NCBI GenBank assembly: GCA_004524515.1
Contig: SDNV01000067.1
Span: 1-15,512 of the forward strand
Direction: 5' to 3'
Source of the DNA: Promethearchaeota archaeon
GTDB lineage: Archaea; Asgardarchaeota; Lokiarchaeia; Sigynarchaeales; SOKP01
DNA: 15,512 nucleotides
The position numbers and the translations under genes were made by a program. This document shows, in pieces, positions 7,610-14,823 of the stretch; positions within the stretch are counted from its first letter, which is position 1, and each line of letters opens with the position of its first letter. Under the pieces are notes generated by a model that worked only from the letters and a program-made list of their open reading frames with translations, was not told the DNA's origin and searched no databases.

Positions 7610-7695
7610 AGTCGGAAAGTGGTGAAAAAGTGGATCACTAAGCGGGGAAAAGCGGATTTTTACGCGAGCCCCTCCCCCTTCTCAATGACCCGACT
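7610..7695 (+). ncRNA. Candidate structured RNA or foldable GC-rich element (strand uncertain)
   Basis: AGTCGG (7610-7615) can pair with CCGACT (7690-7695), closing an 86-base domain. Inside, TGGTGA (7620-7625) can pair with TCACTA (7635-7640, one G-U), and GGGG (7644-7647) with CCCC (7669-7672) enclosing GCG/CGC (7652-7654 / 7663-7665). The island is about 53% G+C in a window that is otherwise strongly AT-rich, a usual sign of structured RNA in AT-rich genomes. It is not a tRNA (no T-loop GTTCGA) and I recognise no known family. A TATA-like TTTATAAAG lies immediately upstream. A fragment of foreign DNA is the main alternative. Confidence 0.22.
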
Positions 7696-7800
7696 TAATT
7701 CTGATTTTGAAGTATGCATCAATTCAAGAACTATTATCCGTAATGTGCTTGAAGTTTCGGTAGAGATTCCCGCATTGCAATATGCTAACGAATTCTCCAT

Positions 7801-7827
7801 AGATTTGGATTTTGGATTTTAGATTTT
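7801..7827 (+). repeat. Short 7-base tandem repeat
   Basis: AGATTT then GGATTTT, GGATTTT and AGATTTT, nearly four copies of a GATTTT-based unit. Low-complexity sequence, probably slippage; no function visible. Confidence 0.5.
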
Positions 7828-7895
7828 AATTTTTCCAAAAAATAATTAACTAGTTTTAAATTTTAAATTTATATTCGTAATGAAAACTAATAAAA

Positions 7896-8564
7896 TTAAA
7901 AGTTATCATATTTATTCATATCTTCCAATTTATATACTCCAAATCTCTCCGATCTTCTTCTTTTTAGGGTTCCCCATGCGGCATGAGTACCTTTTTGACA
8001 TAATTGTGTTTTATAAAGTTTCATGATTTCATACAATTTTTCTTTATATTCTGCCGTTTTTATCTTAACTTGTTTTTCCCTCGGAGATACAGAATAATAC
8101 ACATAAAATTCTGCATTTAAATTAAGCTCCTTAGCAGATCGTTTTGCAATGATATGAGTAGCTCTATGATCTGGATGACTGTCAATATCACCTGGTATGA
8201 CAATTCGATCCGCATCTTTAATAATTTGCTTAGACAAAGAAACTCCCAAGTCTATCTTATTCATTGCATCTTGATCATATATTTTAAAATAGTGTATATT
8301 ATTCGGAGGGAAGCCAAAAGCTTTAGCAGCAGAATCTGCTTCTTTTAATGCTATTTCAGCTATTTGATCTTCATTTAAATCCATATACTCCCCTATTTCA
8401 TCCTCAATTAGTTCATTTGCCTTTAAACCCCAAGAAATCAATACTCGATTATCGGTTACATAAATAATGTGAACATCATGTGCCTCAGCTAACCATTTTA
8501 ATATGCTTCCTCCACATCCAAAAATTTCATCATCAGGATGAGGAGCGAAAACTACAATTTTCAT
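7896..8564 (-). CDS. PIG-L family zinc-dependent N-deacetylase (LmbE-like)
   Basis: Predicted to remove an N-acetyl group from a GlcNAc-type sugar conjugate, the reaction of PIG-L, MshB and BshB enzymes; probably cytosolic, as no signal peptide is seen. The hallmark APHPDDEIFGCGG opens the protein (7-19), giving zinc ligands H9 and D12 and catalytic D11. The third ligand, H133, lies in DSHPDHRATH (128-137). The length of 222 residues is normal for the family. The C-terminal part (LYKTQLCQKGTHAAWG) resembles the common Y-SQ-type helix. The substrate cannot be told from sequence: archaeal homologues may act on glycolipid head groups or small thiol-sugar conjugates. ATG 8564 lacks a Shine-Dalgarno sequence. 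It is transcribed away from the GTPase gene; the 232 bases between them contain an 8-base triple repeat, TTTTAGGA/TTTTAGGG/TTTTAAAG (8596-8619). Confidence 0.92.
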   Translation of the reverse strand: MKIVVFAPHPDDEIFGCGGSILKWLAEAHDVHIIYVTDNRVLISWGLKANELIEDEIGEYMDLNEDQIAEIALKEADSAAKAFGFPPNNIHYFKIYDQDAMNKIDLGVSLSKQIIKDADRIVIPGDIDSHPDHRATHIIAKRSAKELNLNAEFYVYYSVSPREKQVKIKTAEYKEKLYEIMKLYKTQLCQKGTHAAWGTLKRRRSERFGVYKLEDMNKYDNF

Positions 8565-8709
8565 AGGTTATCGAATTAAAATTAATTTTAATACTTTTTA
8601 GGATTTTAGGGTTTTAAAGATTCAATGATATGTGATATATGAAATTCTATTATACTTCATAACCATCAATTTTCTATTTTAAGTATTCAATCCTTTGTTT
8701 TTAATGAAG

Positions 8710-8718
8710 TTTATATAA
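8710..8718 (+). promoter_or_regulatory. Putative TATA box of the longin-Arf GTPase gene
   Basis: TTTATATAA, a close match to the archaeal consensus, lies about 83 bases before GTG 8797. Transcription would begin near 8740, leaving a leader of about 55 bases. Confidence 0.5.
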
Positions 8719-8796
8719 ATTAATTGTTATTAGTTTTATACAAATTTTTAATTTATTTTTTAAAAATAGGAAGTGTGAAGCAAAATATTAAGACAA

Positions 8797-10254
8797 GTGT
8801 TCATTTTAAAAAAAAATGATGTAATTTATCAGAGAACCTTTGCTAAGGGAATGACTAATACTGAAATTGAAAATCTCCATTTTAAGATAAAACAAGACGC
8901 AATGAGAAAAATAGGAAAAACTATTGGTTATTATGATTATTTTAAATATAGGGTTTCCTATGATATGGAGTTAGATTTAGATTTAATTTTCATTTTTGTT
9001 GCAGGATTGATGGATGATTTTTTTGGAATGATTAAAAACGAATTAACAAATTTTAAAACGGAGTTTTTAACCTTATTTGGAGATGATATTAAAAAGAAAG
9101 ACTTTGACTATGATGAATTAGGTACATTAAATCCTATAATTGATGATATGCATAAAAATTTAAAACCAAAAATTGCGGTGGTAGGTTTTTCTGGGGTTGG
9201 AAAAACCACTATTAAAAATTTAATACGTCAAGATGAGATACCTCTCCAGCATATTCCAACCATTTCAGGAGATATAGCAACCATAAGAATTGGTAAATTA
9301 GAATTTCGATTATTCGATTTTGCCGGGCAAGATCAATTTAAATACCTTTGGAAAGGATTTATTCAGGGAAGTAATGCCGTGTTAATCGTTACAGATTCAA
9401 GTCCTAAAAACGTGGATAAAAGTGGATTTTTTATTGATTTAGTGAACGAAGAAGTTCCGTATGCTCGTACTGCCGTCTTGGGAAACAAACAAGATCTAGC
9501 AAATGCTATGAAAGTGGAGGAAATTGAAAATATTTTAGGATTGAAAACCTATCCAATGATAGCTAATCAATCAGAGAATCGAAATAATATGATTCGCATA
9601 ATTGCTGATATATTAGATATGGATATCCATTCATCTCCCTTATTAGGGAATGTTTTAGAAACAAAGGTTCCGATAATTCAAGAAAATATTAGTACTTTAG
9701 GAATGAATGAAAATCTACTCGATCAATCTAAAAATTTAGATTTAAAACAAGAAATCCCATTAGATTCCATTAAGAATAATTATAAAGAAGTGTTATTAGC
9801 TCTTGATTTATGTAATGAAGCTAATAAAGAAATAAAGGGATTAAAGATTAATAATATCCTGAATAATCATTTTAGAACTATAGGTGCAACAATAACGAAA
9901 CTCAATAATAATGAGGAGTTTTCTTATGAAGATTTTCTTAGAAATTATTATGATTATGTAAATAACAATTTTATGTGTAAAAATAGTGCTCTTAAACAAT
10001 TTTTAGAATCCGAGTTTTCAAGATTAAAAAAATCGATTGACAGTGACGAGATTATCACTACATCTGATTCGAAAGACGATACAAGTGTGATAATGAACGC
10101 TCTCATATGTGCTTATCTTAGTTTAGTTAATCCTCAAAAATTTCCTGATTTTAATGCCCTATTGCAAAGATGTAATATAGATAAGTTTAATCCCAATAAA
10201 GTTAATGAGATTCATACGTATTATCTAAGAATTTTAAATAAGTTCAATCCATAA
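8797..10254 (+). CDS. Three-part protein: longin/roadblock-like N-terminus, Arf-type small GTPase, helical C-terminus
   Basis: Likely a regulatory GTPase acting at membranes or in a signalling complex. Residues 1-100 look like a longin-type sensor: MFILKKNDVIYQRTF opening strands, then LIFIFVAGLMDDFFG and a long helix NELTNFKTEFLTLFG. The GTPase core follows: G1 GFSGVGKTT (130-138), G2 PTISGD (154-159), G3 DFAGQDQF (174-181, catalytic-type Gln178 kept), G4 NKQDLANA (230-237, the NKQDL form typical of Arf/Arl/Sar) and a weak G5 around 255-260. From about 290 to 485 comes an Asn/Lys-rich, mostly helical region with no motif I recognise. No N-terminal myristoylation Gly or C-terminal prenylation Cys is present, so membrane contact would need the other domains. 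GTG 8797 is the first usable start after an in-frame TGA at 8776 and fits the expected longin opening. It is monocistronic with its own TATA-like box. GTPase certain; longin call by eye. Confidence 0.9.
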   Translation: MFILKKNDVIYQRTFAKGMTNTEIENLHFKIKQDAMRKIGKTIGYYDYFKYRVSYDMELDLDLIFIFVAGLMDDFFGMIKNELTNFKTEFLTLFGDDIKKKDFDYDELGTLNPIIDDMHKNLKPKIAVVGFSGVGKTTIKNLIRQDEIPLQHIPTISGDIATIRIGKLEFRLFDFAGQDQFKYLWKGFIQGSNAVLIVTDSSPKNVDKSGFFIDLVNEEVPYARTAVLGNKQDLANAMKVEEIENILGLKTYPMIANQSENRNNMIRIIADILDMDIHSSPLLGNVLETKVPIIQENISTLGMNENLLDQSKNLDLKQEIPLDSIKNNYKEVLLALDLCNEANKEIKGLKINNILNNHFRTIGATITKLNNNEEFSYEDFLRNYYDYVNNNFMCKNSALKQFLESEFSRLKKSIDSDEIITTSDSKDDTSVIMNALICAYLSLVNPQKFPDFNALLQRCNIDKFNPNKVNEIHTYYLRILNKFNP

Positions 10255-10500
10255 TTCATTATTTATGAGGATTGACTTTTAATCATAAAATTTGAGAGTT
10301 ATCTATTTTTATTTTTATATTGAAAAAAATGCAACTTTATTTATTTTAATATGATAGTAACCATAATATCAGCTGATTGATTTAAAATAACTGCTAATAA
10401 TGCCTAGAATAGGAATTCTATGGAGATAAAAGAAGCTATTAAAGTTGCTTTTCAAATGACAAGCCACATCTCATAAAAAATTAAAAAAAAGGTTATTAAA

Positions 10501-11013
10501 ATGCAAGACAAGGTATTGATTGTAGGAGATACCCACGTGTCATCTTTTGAAAAACTTCCCAAAAAAATGATAAAATTGATAAAAGAGGCGGATTGGGTGA
10601 TTCATGTCGGCGATTATATTTCTATTGATGTTTTATATGGATTTATAAAAATCAAAGGTCCCCGATTCAGAGGAGTCTATGGAAATGCTGATTCTTTACA
10701 AATTAGAGCACAGACCTTAGCAAAAGATGTAATAGAGATATCGAAAAAACGAATAGGGATCACCCATCCCGCGACTGGTGGCACCTATGAGAATACTAAA
10801 AAAAAGGTTCTTATAGAATTTAGGAATTATGATTTGGATGCTATAGTGTATGGTCATACTCATGAACCTCAGATTGAAAACATGAATGGAGTGTTAATAA
10901 TCAATCCTGGAAAAGGCTACTTAGAGGAACATTATTATGGGGCTCCCACTTCTGTGGCTGTAGTAGAAATTGGGAAAGATATCATAGCAAATATTAAAAT
11001 TATCGATTATTGA
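10501..11013 (+). CDS. YfcE/MJ0936-type metallophosphodiesterase
   Basis: Small calcineurin-like phosphoesterase that hydrolyses phosphodiester bonds using two metal ions (manganese or nickel in characterised relatives); cytosolic. Metal and catalytic residues are in order: D10 and H12 (VGDTH), D38 (HVGDY), N62 (YGNAD), H89 (GITHP), H119 and H121 (YGHTHEP). INPGKGY (134-140) is the usual C-terminal NPGS-like block. The length of 170 residues matches the family. H89 is followed by Pro where many relatives have Gly, a mild variation. ATG 10501 is preceded by AGGT (10490-10493). The 246 bases after the GTPase stop contain a perfect TAGAAT-AGGA-ATTCTA hairpin (10405-10420) and an 18-codon frame (10420-10476). 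The gene may be read from its own promoter or with the GTPase. The physiological substrate is unknown. Confidence 0.92.
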   Translation: MQDKVLIVGDTHVSSFEKLPKKMIKLIKEADWVIHVGDYISIDVLYGFIKIKGPRFRGVYGNADSLQIRAQTLAKDVIEISKKRIGITHPATGGTYENTKKKVLIEFRNYDLDAIVYGHTHEPQIENMNGVLIINPGKGYLEEHYYGAPTSVAVVEIGKDIIANIKIIDY

Positions 11014-11041
11014 TTATATATCTTCATAATTCTTAAACATA

Positions 11042-11067
11042 GCAGTAATTCTAACGAATTGCTTTTT
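11042..11067 (+). terminator. Possible weak stem-loop plus T-run after the phosphodiesterase gene
   Basis: GCA...ATTC-TAAC-GAAT-TGC forms a bulged hairpin (11042-11062) followed by TTTTT (11063-11067), 28 bases after the stop codon. Archaeal terminators need mainly the T-run, so the hairpin may be incidental. Confidence 0.28.
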
Positions 11068-11145
11068 CTAATATTATATACAATTGTCTAATAGAATTTA
11101 GGTAGGCTTATTTTTTCTTGATCTCTAAAAAATTTTATTTTGGGT

Positions 11146-11298
11146 TTAGTTATCTAATAATTTAATATATTTTTTTTCAATTAATTCTTTGAATTTTAAC
11201 CATTTTTCTTTCCTAATGTTGCCAATTAGATCTTCTTCTTTTTGGGTAGATTGATTGTAGAACACAACTTTACATGGTATATACTGAATTGCTTTCAC
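11146..11298 (-). CDS. Possible 50-residue small protein, GTG start
   Basis: A minus-strand frame of 51 codons from GTG 11298 to TAA 11146. The peptide begins (M)KAIQYIPCKVVFYNQ and ends with a Lys/Glu-rich helix (WLKFKELIEKKYIK) and KLLDN. The product looks like a folded strand-plus-helix protein and has AAA/ATT/GAA-type codon use like the neighbours. A TATA-like TTTAAATAT (minus strand, 11317-11325) is centred about 23 bases before the GTG, which fits a leaderless transcript. Upstream the frame closes at a TAA within 12 bases, so GTG is the only standard start. It lies 76 bases downstream of the HdrD-like gene and may be co-transcribed. No family recognised. Chance open frames of this length occur in AT-rich DNA, so this is a candidate only. 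Confidence 0.42.
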   Translation of the reverse strand: MKAIQYIPCKVVFYNQSTQKEEDLIGNIRKEKWLKFKELIEKKYIKLLDN

Positions 11299-11374
11299 AA
11301 TTCCATTTTAAAATTTATATTTAAAAAGAAAGCGGTTTTTTATTAAGATTTTTATAAATTTTTCATTATGAAAA

Positions 11375-12538
11375 CTAAACTATTGATATGAGTTTTATTA
11401 GCAAACTATTAAGTTCAATTACATCGATATCATAATCATTTTTTTGTATAGTTGATTTAAATTGATACTCACAAAATGGACAAGACGTTAAAATCGTTTT
11501 GGCTCCTAATTTTTTTACTTCCTCTAATCGTTGAATAGTGGTTTTTTCAGCTAAATCTGGGTAAGCTGATCGAACTCCCGAACCGGAGCCACAGCAATTT
11601 GAATCTTCCCTATTTTGGTCAAATTCAAGATAGGGGAATTGAATTTGATCTAAAATTACTCTAGGTGCTTCATAAATGCCTAAACCTCGAGCTAAATGGC
11701 AAGGATCATGCCAAATAATTGGAGATTTTATGGTGGTTTTTAGAAATTTTTCTACTTTTGGTTTCAGATCTCCTAAATTCAAAACCTTATCAACTAAATA
11801 TTCTGAAAAATGTAACAATTTTATGTTTTCAAATTTCTCCTTTAATTCCGAATTGTATATTTCTTTAAATGCCGTTAAACAGCCTGGACAAGTGAAGATG
11901 ATCTGTTTTGGCGGATTTTCTTTAATCTCATTTATCATATCTTTAGTAAGATCTGATATTAAATCAGTGTGACCCGTACGATATAAGATTCCAGAACAGC
12001 AAGTTTCATGTTGAAATACTTTGATCTTCTCACCTAATTGTGTAAATAATTGAATGGTGTGTTGTGCTATTTCAGGTAAACGATAAATAGCCATGCAACC
12101 AGGAAAATAAACTGTTTCAGCTTCAATATTTAATTTTAAATCCGGCCAAGCAAAATCTCTGGGTTGCTTTTCTGCGAAGGGATTCCCAAATTTTTTAATA
12201 TTTTCACTGATCATTTTATGTTCTTTGGGATAGTTTTCTGCTTCAACTAATTTTTTTTTGCCAAGATATATGATCAAGGGAATATCTACTCCTGAGGGAC
12301 AAATATATGCACAATGTCCGCACCCCGTACATGAAAAGAGACGTTCTTTAGTTAAAGGACTATTTTGGAACCCCAATTCGGGATCCTGCATCATTGCGTG
12401 GACAATAGAGATCTTTCCTCGAGCAAAAGTGCTTTCCCATCTAGTATCTTTATCATAACCAGGACATTCAAAATCTTTGGGACAAAATCCGCATAAATTA
12501 CATTTCCAAATCATACCAAGTATTTGTTTCTCTCTCAT
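11375..12538 (-). CDS. HdrD/GlcF-type iron-sulfur protein: two [4Fe-4S] motifs plus two CCG domains
   Basis: Electron-transfer subunit of the family that includes heterodisulfide reductase HdrD, glycolate oxidase GlcF and the sulfate-reducer DsrK; expected to take electrons from the adjacent flavoprotein. N-terminal cluster ligands are C13-x2-C16-x2-C19-x5-C25-P (slightly unusual spacing before the last Cys) and C70-x2-C73-x2-C76-x3-C80-P. The first CCG domain has C148 (FPGCMAIY), C180-C181 (ETCCSG) and C217-x2-C220 (CPGC). The second has C280 (HDPCHL), C315-C316 (NCCGSGSG) and C353-x2-C356 (CPFC). Both are the pattern that binds non-cubane clusters in HdrB/HdrD. The length of 387 residues is normal. 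The gene follows glcD by 17 bases with GGTAGGGG upstream of ATG 12538. The membrane cytochrome HdrE is absent, so the final acceptor (quinone, thiol/disulfide or other) is not shown. Confidence 0.94.
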   Translation of the reverse strand: MREKQILGMIWKCNLCGFCPKDFECPGYDKDTRWESTFARGKISIVHAMMQDPELGFQNSPLTKERLFSCTGCGHCAYICPSGVDIPLIIYLGKKKLVEAENYPKEHKMISENIKKFGNPFAEKQPRDFAWPDLKLNIEAETVYFPGCMAIYRLPEIAQHTIQLFTQLGEKIKVFQHETCCSGILYRTGHTDLISDLTKDMINEIKENPPKQIIFTCPGCLTAFKEIYNSELKEKFENIKLLHFSEYLVDKVLNLGDLKPKVEKFLKTTIKSPIIWHDPCHLARGLGIYEAPRVILDQIQFPYLEFDQNREDSNCCGSGSGVRSAYPDLAEKTTIQRLEEVKKLGAKTILTSCPFCEYQFKSTIQKNDYDIDVIELNSLLIKLISIV

Positions 12539-12555
12539 AATGTAAGCCCCTACCT

Positions 12556-14025
12556 TTATTTTGAAAAAACCGCTAGTCTATTAATAGAATACATTTTGCC
12601 CGGGTTCAAAATATTGTTAGGATCAAAAATAGATTTAATTTTTCTCATAAGCTCTACTACATCTTCTCCATATTCCATAGGTAAATATGGAGCTTTCCAA
12701 ATTCCACATCCATGTTCAGCCGTAACTGAACCACCTAATGAAGTTGCCAATTTAACTAATTCTTCTTGAAGATCTCCCATTTTCCAAATATCTGCTTTGG
12801 ATTTTAAAGTTATAGATGAAATTAAGTGAACATTACCATCTCCTAAATGTCCCATTCGAGTGAATACTAAGTTATGAGAACTCATTATTTCCCCAAATTT
12901 CTGCATTAAAGTGTATATCTTGCTATATGGAACTGAAAAGTCTAATATGGCGGGAATCATCGATGTTGCATGTTTTGATGGTCGGGTAAGACGCAATAAC
13001 GAGGGACCCGCTCCATCTCTGGCTTTCCAAATATATTCATGTTCAATACCTCTTAAAATTTTTATATCAGATGCGTGTTGGTTAGCTGAAAGGATATTCT
13101 TTATATATTCTGCATAATTGGAAGTAGCTTTCTCTTCTCCATCTAGACGTATTAACAAAGCTGCTTTTGCAACTTTTAAGGTTATTTTTGGAGTCAATCT
13201 TGATAAATACGAATTCATTCCGCTAATTACTAATTGATCGACCATTTCTATGGACATTGGGGTGATATATTCTTTTACTTCTTTAGCTATTTGAACCGCC
13301 ACTTCAATTGAATCAAAAAACCCTATAATTGTTAGAAAACTCTCTGGACGTGCTAAAAATTCTAAAGTTGCCTCAGTTACAACTCCTAAAGTACCTTCGG
13401 ATCCTACAAATAGACTTAATAAATCCAATCCTGCTACTGTTTTTTTTACTTGCCTACCGAGTTTGATTTTTAGTCCGTTACCTAAAATTGCTTTAAGATT
13501 TAATACATAATCTTTCGTTGTTCCATATTTTATTGCTGATTCTCCTGAGGCATCATTAGCTATCATTCCACCTATCGTACAAACATCAGCAGAGCCCGGA
13601 TTACATGGAATCCAAAATCCTCTCCCCGTATTTTTAAGAATCTTACCCAGATCTTTATATAATACACCAGGTTGTACCACTGCAAAATTATCCACTGTGT
13701 CAATTTTAATAATATTATTCATCCGCGAAAAATCCAAAACAACTCCTCCCTCAATTGGAAGAAATTGGCCACCATAACTAGTCCCAGCTCCTCTTGGGAT
13801 AATCTTTAAATGTTCTTGATTTGCTAAATCGATAATTTCATTAACCTGATCTGCGTTTTCTGGTTTTATAATGATATCTGCCATAATTCGATAATTATTA
13901 TCAATCCAACTGAGAGCCCGAGATACTAGATCATGAGAATAACAATACAGCTCAACTGGATCATCGGAGATATATCTTTCTCCAATTATCTTTTCAATCT
14001 TTTTTTTAATTGATGGTTCAATCAT
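12556..14025 (-). CDS. glcD: FAD-linked 2-hydroxyacid dehydrogenase, GlcD / D-lactate dehydrogenase family
   Basis: Oxidises a D-2-hydroxyacid such as glycolate, D-lactate or D-2-hydroxyglutarate to the 2-oxoacid. The FAD-binding PCMH-type domain spans about 45-225: IIPRGAGTSYGGQ (75-87), PGSADVCTIGGMIANDASG (143-161) and FVGSEGTLGVVTEATL (206-221). The C-terminal substrate domain keeps the metal-site and catalytic block GHLGDGNVH (392-400, H393 and H400) and AEHGCG (436-441, E437 and H438), then FDPNNILNPGKM (467-478). The length of 489 residues is typical of GlcD/Dld. ATG 14025 has a good Shine-Dalgarno sequence AGGAG (14033-14037) seven bases upstream. It is first of a two-gene operon with the HdrD/GlcF-like gene; the pair forms a glycolate/lactate oxidase-type module. 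It diverges from the membrane-protein gene across 185 AT-rich bases. Family sure; the exact substrate is not readable. Confidence 0.94.
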   Translation of the reverse strand: MIEPSIKKKIEKIIGERYISDDPVELYCYSHDLVSRALSWIDNNYRIMADIIIKPENADQVNEIIDLANQEHLKIIPRGAGTSYGGQFLPIEGGVVLDFSRMNNIIKIDTVDNFAVVQPGVLYKDLGKILKNTGRGFWIPCNPGSADVCTIGGMIANDASGESAIKYGTTKDYVLNLKAILGNGLKIKLGRQVKKTVAGLDLLSLFVGSEGTLGVVTEATLEFLARPESFLTIIGFFDSIEVAVQIAKEVKEYITPMSIEMVDQLVISGMNSYLSRLTPKITLKVAKAALLIRLDGEEKATSNYAEYIKNILSANQHASDIKILRGIEHEYIWKARDGAGPSLLRLTRPSKHATSMIPAILDFSVPYSKIYTLMQKFGEIMSSHNLVFTRMGHLGDGNVHLISSITLKSKADIWKMGDLQEELVKLATSLGGSVTAEHGCGIWKAPYLPMEYGEDVVELMRKIKSIFDPNNILNPGKMYSINRLAVFSK

Positions 14026-14210
14026 TTATATGCTCCTTTTAATATTCAATGGGCAATTTATTTTAAACTTCCAAATTAATAAGTACCAAAATTATTACTT
14101 TATTTAAATTATTACCATTAATCAACATAATTATCTATAAAAAAAATTAAATGAATATATGGGATAATTAATATATATGCTCAATTCTCACTAAAAATGG
14201 TAGGGTAAAA

Positions 14211-14810
14211 TTGATTGAAGAGGAAGAATATCATTTGGACCTGCAACCAAAAGTAAAGGTTTTAGAGAGTAGGGTATGCTCAATAGTGATGAGAATTTTT
14301 GGATGGGTACTCTTAACTAGCTGTGTTTATCGTTGGATTGTATATTTTTTTGTATATCATTATTATAGACCGCTTACGCATACCACATTTCTCACGTTAA
14401 TTCTGATTAGTCTTACGTGTATTAATAAATTTGAATCTGTGCTTTTAAATTCTGCTGTGAGTATGTCTTTTTTATTATTTGTCTTAGTTACCTTATTTTT
14501 CATTCCCATTGTTTCAGATATACCAAGTTTTATGGAAGGAGTTGTATTACATGCTATGATAGCAGTATTTCAAATATATCTAATAATTAATAAAAAAATC
14601 ATAATCAGTAAAAAGTACTTATTATGGAGTTTTCTACTTTATTTGATTTTTATCAGTTCTTATGATAGTTTTACGCGAATAATCGCCGCAATTAATATAG
14701 CCGAAGAGGTTTCAGTTATTGAAATGACCGTCCAGGTTTTTTATATTTTATGTATCAGTACGGCAGTAGTATATTTTTTCAAGAAAAGATTTGGAATGAT
14801 ATTATTCTGA
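14211..14810 (+). CDS. Multi-pass membrane protein of unknown function
   Basis: About six hydrophobic segments, roughly 26-49, 58-72, 79-101, 108-127, 136-150 and 170-190, within 199 residues, with basic loops (NKKIIISKK, FKKR) and an acidic start (IEEEEYHLD). I recognise no family. The frame opens at 14172, and TTG 14211 is the best start, with GGTAGGG (14199-14205? region) five to six bases upstream; the first internal ATG (codon 27) would remove part of the first segment. TATA-like AT-rich sequence lies near 14164-14177. It converges with the following gene, 13 bases between stops. Aromatic- and Ile-rich composition fits an integral membrane protein with no catalytic motif. Confidence 0.72.
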   Translation: MIEEEEYHLDLQPKVKVLESRVCSIVMRIFGWVLLTSCVYRWIVYFFVYHYYRPLTHTTFLTLILISLTCINKFESVLLNSAVSMSFLLFVLVTLFFIPIVSDIPSFMEGVVLHAMIAVFQIYLIINKKIIISKKYLLWSFLLYLIFISSYDSFTRIIAAINIAEEVSVIEMTVQVFYILCISTAVVYFFKKRFGMILF

Positions 14811-14823
14811 TATTAATTCATTT

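Larger units (their letters stand above)
7403..7895. other. 493-base stretch without a convincing gene
   Basis: It holds the leader and likely promoter of the endonuclease gene (TTTAAATA-type sequence near 7446-7456 on the minus strand), a small palindrome AGTAAA-GTAA-TTTACT (7461-7476), a TATA-like TTTATAAAG (7596-7604), a local GC-rich island (32 of 60 bases G or C at 7621-7680), and a 7-base tandem repeat near 7807. A plus-strand frame from TTG 7565 to 7822 (85 codons) is open, and a 46-codon minus-strand frame overlaps it. Both use codons rare in the neighbours (TGC, CGT, TCG, CCC), resemble no family I know, and lack good start signals. I do not call either one. Confidence 0.6.

Noticed and set aside
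7610..7695. tRNA gene
   Set aside because: The segment folds on paper, but there is no T-loop consensus, no anticodon-arm arrangement and no acceptor-like 7-base stem.
7565..7822. 85-codon plus-strand frame (TTG start) in the GC-rich gap
   Set aside because: No recognisable family, codon use unlike neighbours, low-complexity 3' end, and an overlapping minus-strand frame of equal quality. Kept only as part of the unexplained island.
8154..8348. Plus-strand frame opposite the PIG-L deacetylase
   Set aside because: Antisense shadow; the minus-strand product carries all catalytic residues.
11676..13117. Plus-strand open frames opposite the HdrD-like and glcD genes
   Set aside because: Antisense shadows of two confidently identified genes; no motifs or start signals.
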